The position numbers and the translations under genes were made by a program. From positions 1-5,642 of the forward strand of contig JBJXGC010000232.1 in the NCBI GenBank assembly GCA_046154545.1: 5,642 nucleotides of DNA. Direction: 5' to 3'. The notes under the pieces were generated by a model. The model was not told the DNA's origin and searched no databases. It saw only the letters and a list, made by a program, of their open reading frames with translations. Shown in pieces: positions 1 to 4,360 of the stretch (its first letter is position 1; every line of letters starts with the position of its first letter). The DNA is from JBJXGC01 sp046154545 (GTDB taxonomy: Bacteria; Chloroflexota; Dehalococcoidia; Tepidiformales; Tepidiformaceae).

Positions 1-391
1 GGTCGAGGGTGTCGATCTGAAACTCCATCTGGTTGCCGTCGGGGTCGTTGTAGTACATCGAGAAGGTGAGCCCGTGGCGGAGGCAGGTCTGGGGGCGGAC
101 GCCGCGGTCGCGCAGCCGCCTGTAGACATCCATCAGCCCGGCCATGTCGTCCCAGGTGTAGGCAACGTGAGCCACGCCGGCGCCCCGGCCCTTCTTCCCA
201 TCCTCGCCGGCCGGGATCGGCCCAAGATTCGCGAAGGCGAAGCGGTGGTGTTCATCGTCGTAGGTGAGGAAGGCGAGCTTCGCGTCGCGATGCTGCACCC
301 GCGCCTCGAACACGTCGAGGTACCACGCGATCATCTCGTCGTAGCGATGGGTGGCGTACACCACGTGGGCGAATTTGCGGGGCGCGGCCAT
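1..391 (-). CDS. VOC-superfamily protein, extradiol-dioxygenase/glyoxalase-like (3' end beyond the window)
   Basis: The gene reads from ATG at 391 leftwards and stays open to the edge; 130 residues are visible. The fold is the paired beta-alpha-beta-beta-beta module of glyoxalase, bleomycin-resistance and type I extradiol dioxygenase proteins. What shows this: an N-terminal FAHVVY strand with His9, a GVAHVAYTW strand with His75, and the hallmark DPDGNQMEFQ with Glu123. His9, His75 and Glu123 match the 2-His-1-carboxylate metal site of the superfamily, so a metal-dependent enzyme is likely. Proteins of this look are often labelled biphenyl-2,3-diol dioxygenase, but substrate cannot be read from one module. 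It is the third gene of a minus-strand set behind a P450 and a 71-aa protein, 64 bp after the latter, which suggests oxidative catabolism. The start is fixed by an AGGAGGG site 7 bases upstream. The family is sure; the activity is not. Confidence 0.9.
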   Translation of the reverse strand, partial: MAAPRKFAHVVYATHRYDEMIAWYLDVFEARVQHRDAKLAFLTYDDEHHRFAFANLGPIPAGEDGKKGRGAGVAHVAYTWDDMAGLMDVYRRLRDRGVRPQTCLRHGLTFSMYYNDPDGNQMEFQIDTLD

Positions 392-398
392 GGGCTGT

Positions 399-405
399 CC
401 CTCCT
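399..405 (-). promoter_or_regulatory. Ribosome binding site of the VOC gene
   Basis: On the minus strand this reads AGGAGGG, 7 bases before the ATG at 391-389. It is the strongest Shine-Dalgarno sequence in the window and decides the VOC start. It lies in the 3' arm of a short inverted repeat (401-413) that could mask it. Confidence 0.8.
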
Positions 406-413
406 GCCAGGAG
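401..413 (-). repeat. Short inverted repeat overlapping the VOC ribosome binding site
   Basis: Minus-strand RNA would read CTCCTGGCAGGAG, which can fold as CTCCT paired with AGGAG around a 3-base GGC loop. The 3' arm is the ribosome binding site itself. The symmetry is seen directly; a role in masking the site is inference, and a 5-bp stem is modest. It is not followed by a T run, so it is not a terminator. Confidence 0.4.
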
Positions 414-455
414 TCTCAGCCGCCAAGCATACGCACTGCGGACGGCGGCCGCCCA

Positions 456-671
456 CTACCGGGCCGACGCCTCTGGGCCGCCCTCGTCCGGGGCACCCTC
501 GTCGTCCGCTTCGGGTGGTGAGATCGCGCGCGTCCAGAATGGGTCGAGGGCGTTGAGGATGGCGGCCACGTCCGGTGAAAGCCCGGGGTTCGCCGCCACT
601 CGCGCGGCCTCGCCAGGGTCCTGGCGGGACAGGTCTTCTCGACGGTCGTCCCGCGAGGTTGTCCCGCCCAT
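456..671 (-). CDS. Small acidic protein of unknown function, translationally coupled to the P450
   Basis: A 71-aa protein reads from ATG (671-669) to TAG (458-456). Its ATG shares one base with the P450 stop in a TGATG junction, so ribosomes ending the P450 can restart here; an AAGG lies a little upstream. Third codon positions are mostly G or C, as in its neighbours. The N-terminal 20 residues are rich in Arg and Asp. A middle stretch (about 30-53) holds LSPDVAAILNALDPFW and probably forms a helix. The tail (about 52-71) is Pro/Gly/Glu/Asp-rich and probably disordered. There is no signal peptide, membrane segment or cysteine. I do not recognise the family. The position suggests a P450 partner or accessory protein, or simply a short co-expressed gene, but function is unknown. 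A chance open frame is possible, though the exact junction argues against it. Confidence 0.6.
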   Translation of the reverse strand: MGGTTSRDDRREDLSRQDPGEAARVAANPGLSPDVAAILNALDPFWTRAISPPEADDEGAPDEGGPEASAR

Positions 672-1978
672 CAGGAGACCTTCGTAAAGCGCAGGTGCAG
701 CTCCCAGAGGCCAAGCATGATCCCCGGCTGGTGGGTGAAGTCGTTCTTCCCGGGCGCGAATTCGAGCCGCTCGATCCGGTCGAGTAGACGGTCCCAGGCG
801 ATGTTCTGTTCGAGGCGGGAGAGCCCTGCTCCGGGGCAGACCCGCGGCCCTTGCGAGAAGGTGAGGTGGCGGCCGACGGTGGGCCGGTGAATGTTCACCT
901 GCTCGGGGCACTCGAACTCCTCAGGGTCGCGGTTTCCGGCACCGTAGCGCAGGTGGAGGATCGAGCCCCTCGCGATCTTGACGCCGCGGATCTCGACATC
1001 CTCGCCCGCCATTCGCGTGGAGAGGCCCTGCGTCGGGGCCTGCACGCGCAGCGATTCTTCAACGAAGAAGCGCAACTTCGTTCGGTCCGCCCGCACCTCA
1101 GCGAACAGCTCCGGTTGCTCGGCAAGGATCTGGGCCTCGGCTGCGAGGGCGTACTGGGTCGTTTCGAGCCCGCCAATGTGCATCCCGAAGATGACGCCGA
1201 TGCACTCCTGGTCGGTGAGCTTGCGGCCCATGTAATCGACCTGCGTCAGGAACGTGGTCATGTCGTCGCCGGGGCTGGCGCGCTTCCGGGTGACCTGGTC
1301 CTGGACGTAGGCCATGAACTCGCCGAGGGCGACGGCGTTTTCGCGCTCCTCGTCCGGGGGGAGGAGGTTGCGGTGGCCGGTGCCATAGACGAACCGCCTC
1401 ACCTGGGCCTCGCCCCAGACCTTGAGCTGCGGCATATCCTCGAGCGGGAAGCCGAGGATGTTCGTCATCACGATTTGCGGCAGTTTGGCGGCGAACTCGG
1501 AGACGAATTCGATCGCTCCGTTGTCGATCCAACCGTCGATGAGCTGGTCCACCGTGCGCGTGATCATCGCCCGGTGACGCGGTGCACCAGTCGCCCCGAC
1601 CCAGGGGTCGGTGAGCTGGATGCGGTGCTGTTTATGCATCTCCATGTTCGGGCGAAGGGTGTTCCGGGCCATGGCATCAGCGGTGGCGCCCCGCCGGGGG
1701 GCATCGGCCGACATCGACCCGCCATAGGACGGCTGCGGGTAGGTGTGCGGGTCAGCGACGATGGCGGCGATGTCCTCGTACTTCGTGATGACGAAGCCGT
1801 CGGTGCCCGGGAAGGCCCCCTCCCCGGGGATCCGGAGGACGGGCGCTTCGTCGTGGAGGATCGTGTAGGCCTCGAACCAGTACTCCTGGGCGCCGGGCGA
1901 AAAGAGATCGACCTCGCCGAGGTTCACCGGGCACTTCGTGACGACGTTCGCCGCCTGTGCCCTCACGTTGTCCGCCAT
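671..1978 (-). CDS. Cytochrome P450
   Basis: A 435-aa haem-thiolate monooxygenase of usual length for a soluble bacterial P450, with no membrane anchor. It would hydroxylate or otherwise oxidise an organic substrate using O2 and two electrons from a redox partner; no ferredoxin or reductase gene is in the window. Motifs in order: a C-helix region ending in APRHRAM with His135, the I-helix GGLETT at 269-274 (Glu272-Thr273 match the acid-threonine pair used in O2 activation), ExxR at 308-311 (ESLR), and the haem loop FSQGPRVCPG at 374-383 with ligand Cys381. Before His135 the sequence DPWVGATGAPRH is several residues longer than the common DPPEH form. The frame is open upstream to 2305, but the ATG at 1978 has an AGGAGT site 6 bases before it and gives the normal length, and the upstream part looks non-coding. 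It is first gene of a set with the 71-aa and VOC genes. Family is certain; substrate is unknown. Confidence 0.96.
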   Translation of the reverse strand: MADNVRAQAANVVTKCPVNLGEVDLFSPGAQEYWFEAYTILHDEAPVLRIPGEGAFPGTDGFVITKYEDIAAIVADPHTYPQPSYGGSMSADAPRRGATADAMARNTLRPNMEMHKQHRIQLTDPWVGATGAPRHRAMITRTVDQLIDGWIDNGAIEFVSEFAAKLPQIVMTNILGFPLEDMPQLKVWGEAQVRRFVYGTGHRNLLPPDEERENAVALGEFMAYVQDQVTRKRASPGDDMTTFLTQVDYMGRKLTDQECIGVIFGMHIGGLETTQYALAAEAQILAEQPELFAEVRADRTKLRFFVEESLRVQAPTQGLSTRMAGEDVEIRGVKIARGSILHLRYGAGNRDPEEFECPEQVNIHRPTVGRHLTFSQGPRVCPGAGLSRLEQNIAWDRLLDRIERLEFAPGKNDFTHQPGIMLGLWELHLRFTKVS

Positions 1979-1984
1979 GGTCCC

Positions 1985-1990
1985 ACTCCT
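1985..1990 (-). promoter_or_regulatory. Ribosome binding site of the P450 gene
   Basis: On the minus strand this is AGGAGT, 6 bases before the ATG at 1978-1976. It decides the start against the in-frame ATG codons farther upstream, which would add up to 109 residues of Arg/Ala/Ser-rich sequence. Confidence 0.7.
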
Positions 1991-1995
1991 GTCGC

Positions 1996-2009
1996 GACGG
2001 CCCGCCGTC
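1996..2009 (-). repeat. Inverted repeat in the P450 leader
   Basis: The arms GACGG and CCGTC flank a 4-base CCCG loop, just upstream of the P450 ribosome binding site. It could form a small hairpin in the leader RNA or be a protein site. In DNA this rich in GC a 5-bp stem can arise by chance. Confidence 0.35.
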
Positions 2010-2011
2010 CA

Positions 2012-2027
2012 GGCTGATTGGCCAGCC
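2012..2027. repeat. Operator-like dyad between divergent genes
   Basis: The arms GGCTG (2012-2016) and CAGCC (2023-2027) flank a 6-base ATTGGC centre. The 16-bp size and the place between divergent genes suit a dimeric repressor site. No regulator gene is in the window, and the arms are short, so this is tentative. Confidence 0.3.
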
Positions 2028-2148
2028 AGCAAGATTCTTCGGTATTCTACGCGACCCGGTGGGGACCTGCGCCAGCTATCGCGACCCTTCGGCCTCGCGG
2101 CGTTAGAGTGGGCGGGCGCCCTTGAGGCCCGGGCACCGGGCTCACTGT

Positions 2149-2153
2149 GGAGG
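2149..2153 (+). promoter_or_regulatory. Ribosome binding site pointing to a TTG start
   Basis: GGAGG lies 6 bases before the TTG at 2160. It is the reason for starting the small membrane protein there and not at one of the ATGs at 1938 and 1977, which lie inside the P450 gene or across its start and have no such site. Confidence 0.55.
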
Positions 2154-2159
2154 TCGCCC

Positions 2160-2417
2160 TTGCTGATCGCCCCCATCCTCGACCTGCTCGCGCGAGCCCC
2201 CGAAGTTATCGGCGACCTCCGGGCCGGGCGATATCGCATCGAGGTACTGCTACCCGCGTTCATCACCCTCGTCGCTGCGGTCGCGGCGGCGAAAGCCATC
2301 GTCACACTGCTCTACAAGCTCGTGAAGGCGGCGGCGTTCGGAGCGATCGTTGTTGGAGCCATCGCGCTCTGGCGGACCACCAGCCCTGAACGCCCGCCCC
2401 GCGTCACGACCCGATAA
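2160..2417 (+). CDS. Small hydrophobic, probable two-pass membrane protein
   Basis: An 85-aa protein starting at TTG and ending at TAA (2415-2417). The frame extends farther upstream, but GGAGG 6 bases before the TTG supports this start, and the sequence ahead of it looks non-coding. Third positions are strongly G/C with a clear hydrophobic pattern, so the gene is probably real. Residues 1-28 form a possible amphipathic helix (LIAPILDLLARAPEVI, then RAGRYR). A first membrane segment spans about 29-51, rich in Ala, Val and Leu, followed by YKLVK, and a second, shorter one about 57-71. The tail (72-85) is basic and Pro-rich. There is no catalytic motif, and I do not recognise the family. It diverges from the P450, and its 3' end overlaps the glycosylase gene by 14 bp tail to tail. 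Function is unknown. Confidence 0.55.
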   Translation: MLIAPILDLLARAPEVIGDLRAGRYRIEVLLPAFITLVAAVAAAKAIVTLLYKLVKAAAFGAIVVGAIALWRTTSPERPPRVTTR

Positions 2418-3081
2418 CCTCCCGCGCCCGGGTAAAGACCGCGTCGAGCATGGACGCCGTCAGACGCCCGGTGAAGGTGTTGTGCTGGCTGGGGTGGTAG
2501 GAACAGACGACCAGCGGCCCGGTGGTAGGCGCGGCCTCGGCCAGGTGGCCGAAGCGGGGCCGCGGCCGGACGCCGAGCACCCGGCAGACGGCCTCGTAGG
2601 CGAAGGCGCCCAACGGCACGATCACCTGGAGTCCCGTCAGAGCGCCGATCTCACGTTCGAGGAAGGGCTGGCAGGCGTCCCGTTCGTCCACCGACGGCTT
2701 GTTCGCGGGCGGTGCGCAGCGGACCGCTGCTGAGACGTACGCGTCGCGCAGGACGAGACCGTCCTCCCGGTGCGTACTGTGGGGCTGGCTTGCGAAGCCG
2801 GTCCGATGGAGCGACCCGTAGAGCCAGTCACCAGAGCTGTCGCCCGTGAATACGCGGCCGGTCCGGTTGCCGCCATGGGCCGCCGGCGCCAGGCCGACGA
2901 CCAACAACCGCGCCTCCGGGTCACCGAAGCCAGGCACCGGACGCCCCCAGTACTCCCAGTCGCGGAACGAGGCCCGCTTCTCGAGAGCCACCTCCTCACG
3001 CCAGGCGACGAGCCGCGGGCATCGCCTGCAGGAGACGATCTCGGCGTTAATGGAGTCGATGGTGTCGGACGAATCGGGCAC
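2404..3081 (-). CDS. udgB: Family 5 (UDGb-type) uracil-DNA glycosylase with an iron-sulfur cluster
   Basis: A 225-aa base-excision repair enzyme that cuts uracil, and in studied members also other deaminated bases such as hypoxanthine, from DNA. Four cysteines fit the [4Fe-4S] site of family 4 and 5 glycosylases: Cys18 and Cys21 (CRRC), Cys122 (VRCAPP) and Cys137. Motif 1 is GLAPAAHGGNRTG (63-75); Ala in place of the usual Asp, Asn or Glu is the mark of family 5. The second motif is HPSQHNTFTG (196-205) with His196. RLVAWREEV and RPVPGFGDPEA near the N-terminus match the Thermus thermophilus enzyme as I recall it, which is about 219 aa. I chose GTG at 3081 because it gives family length. It has no clear ribosome binding site; ATGs at 3159 and 3195 are in frame but overlap the start of the next gene. 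Upstream and downstream neighbours are unrelated in role. Confidence 0.92.
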   Translation of the reverse strand: MPDSSDTIDSINAEIVSCRRCPRLVAWREEVALEKRASFRDWEYWGRPVPGFGDPEARLLVVGLAPAAHGGNRTGRVFTGDSSGDWLYGSLHRTGFASQPHSTHREDGLVLRDAYVSAAVRCAPPANKPSVDERDACQPFLEREIGALTGLQVIVPLGAFAYEAVCRVLGVRPRPRFGHLAEAAPTTGPLVVCSYHPSQHNTFTGRLTASMLDAVFTRAREVIGS

Positions 3082-3112
3082 AGGCGCATCGTACCCAGGG
3101 AACCAGTTACGG

Positions 3113-3135
3113 CGGGCCGGTGACTGGGCGGCCCG
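3113..3135. repeat. Dyad centred on a putative -35 box
   Basis: The arms CGGGCC (3113-3118) and GGCCCG (3130-3135) flank 11 bases. The centre covers the -35-like GTGACT before the first CoA-transferase gene, a place where a bound repressor would block transcription. G/C-only arms are easily met by chance in this DNA, so this is tentative. Confidence 0.3.
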
Positions 3136-3148
3136 GCTGCGGTAGATT
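3120..3148 (+). promoter_or_regulatory. Putative promoter of the CoA-transferase pair, perhaps giving leaderless mRNA
   Basis: GTGACT (3120-3125) and TAGATT (3143-3148) each match four of six bases of the sigma-70 boxes and are exactly 17 bp apart. The ATG follows 9 bases after the -10 box, where transcription would be expected to begin. No ribosome binding site precedes this ATG. The combination fits a leaderless transcript. The boxes are seen; their use is inference. Confidence 0.4.
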
Positions 3149-3157
3149 CCGCCGCTC

Positions 3158-4360
3158 ATGGATGCGCTCGAAGGGATCACCGTCCTCGACTTCACGAGTC
3201 ACATCGCCGGGCCTTACGCCACCAAGCTTATGGCCGACCTCGGCGCTCGCGTGGTGAAGGTCGAGCGCCCGGGAGGGGACGTCAGCCGCGGTCTCGGGCC
3301 CTTCCGCGGCGAGACGCCGGGCATTGAACGTAGCGGGACCTACCAGTTCCTGAACACGAACAAGGAGTCCATCGTCCTCGACCTCAAGCGGCCGGAGGCC
3401 CGGGAGGTCGTCGGACGGCTGACGGCGATGGCCGACCTTGTGGTCATGTCGTTTCCGCCCGCCGTCGCCCGCCGCCTCGGCCTGGGCTACGACGAGATCA
3501 AGGCGTGGAAGGACGTCCCCGTCGTGCGCATCACCAACTTCGGCCAGGCCGGGCCGTACCGCGACTACCGCCTCTCGGACACCGTCCTTTACGCGATGGG
3601 CGCGGAGATGTGGAGCCACGGCACGCTCGACCGCGAGCCGCTCAAGATCGGCGGCACGGCGGCGCTGCTGCAATGTGGGGCGATGGCGGCCGTCGCCGCC
3701 CTCGGCGCCCTGACGGCGTACGAAGTGCACGGCATCGGCCAGGCCGTAGACCTGCCCCTCTTCGACACGCAGATCAACTGCGTCGATCGGCGCAGCAGCG
3801 CGATCCTCGCGTACCGGTTCTCGGGCCGCGTGAACGCGCGACCGGCCGCCTCCGGCGCGGGCCTCGCCGGGGGCATCTACCCGGTGGCCGACGGCTACGT
3901 CGAAGTGACCGCCTCGGCCGGGAACTACTGGGCCCGCTTCGCCGCCATGATCGGCGACCCCGTGCTGACGTCGCCGGAGTGGAATACGCCGGTGAAGCAG
4001 GCTGACCCAGCGGCCCGGGAGCAGGCCGACGCGATCGTCTACCCCTGGATGCTGAGCCGTACCCGCATGGAGGTGTGGGAGGCGGCGCGCAAGGAACACG
4101 CCCTCGTCGCCCCGCTTCTCACCGGCGAGGACATCTTTCACGACCCCGTCTTCCGGGAGCGCGGGCTCTGGACCGAAGTGGAGCACGCGACCCTCGGCAC
4201 CTTCCCGATGTTGGGACGGCCCTACGTCTTGAGTGAGACACCATGGCGGATCCGGCGGCCGGCGCCGATGCTTGGCGAGCACACCCGGCCGCTGCTCTCC
4301 GAGGCAGGGTTCGACGGCGGCACCGCAGCGCGGCTCCTGGCCGAAGGAGTGGTCTCGTGA
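3158..4360 (+). CDS. Class III CoA-transferase (CaiB/BaiF family), first of a tandem pair
   Basis: A 400-aa protein of normal family length. Members move CoA between a thioester and a carboxylic acid through an aspartyl-CoA intermediate; some relatives are racemases. Features in order: N-terminal LEGITVLDFTSHIAGPYATKL with MADLGARVVKVERPGGD (to 41), LNTNKESIVLDLKRPEAR (65-82), NFGQAGPYRDYR (127-138), GQAVDLPLFDTQ (194-205) with Asp203 in the place of the formyl-CoA transferase nucleophile Asp169, GGIYPVADGYVEV (238-250), and the C-terminal HDPVFRERGLW (328-338) and LGEHTRPLL (372-380). The acid and CoA donor cannot be read from sequence. Start at ATG 3158 places the conserved N-terminus correctly, although no ribosome binding site is visible. 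Its stop overlaps the next CoA-transferase gene by four bases, so the two are coupled and may form one heteromeric enzyme. Confidence 0.93.
   Translation: MDALEGITVLDFTSHIAGPYATKLMADLGARVVKVERPGGDVSRGLGPFRGETPGIERSGTYQFLNTNKESIVLDLKRPEAREVVGRLTAMADLVVMSFPPAVARRLGLGYDEIKAWKDVPVVRITNFGQAGPYRDYRLSDTVLYAMGAEMWSHGTLDREPLKIGGTAALLQCGAMAAVAALGALTAYEVHGIGQAVDLPLFDTQINCVDRRSSAILAYRFSGRVNARPAASGAGLAGGIYPVADGYVEVTASAGNYWARFAAMIGDPVLTSPEWNTPVKQADPAAREQADAIVYPWMLSRTRMEVWEAARKEHALVAPLLTGEDIFHDPVFRERGLWTEVEHATLGTFPMLGRPYVLSETPWRIRRPAPMLGEHTRPLLSEAGFDGGTAARLLAEGVVS
4344..4349 (+). promoter_or_regulatory. Ribosome binding site of the second CoA-transferase gene
   Basis: AAGGAG lies inside the end of the upstream gene, 7 bases before the GTG at 4357. 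It fixes that GTG as the start and, with the GTGA overlap, supports coupled translation. Confidence 0.8.

Larger units (their letters stand above)
1979..2159. other. Divergent control region between the P450 and the small membrane protein
   Basis: These 181 bp separate two genes that point away from each other, so both promoters should lie here. Seen directly: a hairpin-like repeat GACGG-CCCG-CCGTC at 1996-2009, an operator-like dyad GGCTG-N6-CAGCC at 2012-2027, and the least GC-rich stretch at about 2030-2050, where ATTCT occurs twice with starts 10 bp apart (2034 and 2044). TAGAAT on the minus strand (2049-2044) could be a -10 element for the P450, and TATTCT on the plus strand (2043-2048) one for the other gene. 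Neither has a convincing -35 at normal spacing, so I call no promoter. Confidence 0.4.

Noticed and set aside
444..453. Perfect palindrome GGCGGCCGCC just after the 71-aa gene, considered as a terminator
   Set aside because: There is no loop and no T run on either strand, and a 10-bp G/C palindrome is unremarkable in this DNA.
74..556. A 160-codon plus-strand frame opposite the VOC gene
   Set aside because: The minus strand encodes the conserved VOC metal residues and has a strong ribosome binding site; the plus product is Gly/Pro/Arg-rich shadow sequence.
672..911. Upstream extension of the 71-aa protein to a 151-aa frame
   Set aside because: The extra part is a shadow inside the 3' end of the P450 gene; the TGATG junction at 671 is the natural start.
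851..2017. A 388-codon plus-strand open frame opposite the P450
   Set aside because: It mirrors the P450 gene, which has all its haem and I-helix motifs. Long antisense frames are expected where third positions are nearly all G/C; the product is rich in Arg, Val, Gly and Asp and shows no domain.
1979..2305. In-frame 109-residue N-terminal extension of the P450
   Set aside because: It is Ala/Arg/Ser-rich without pattern, would overlap the small membrane gene, and the internal ATG at 1978 has a ribosome binding site and gives the usual P450 length.
2350..3145. Several plus-strand frames opposite the glycosylase
   Set aside because: They mirror a well-defined family 5 glycosylase and have no motifs or ribosome binding sites.
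3107..4282. A 391-codon minus-strand open frame opposite the first CoA-transferase
   Set aside because: It is a GC-rich shadow of a gene with clear family motifs, and its product is low in complexity with no recognisable domain.
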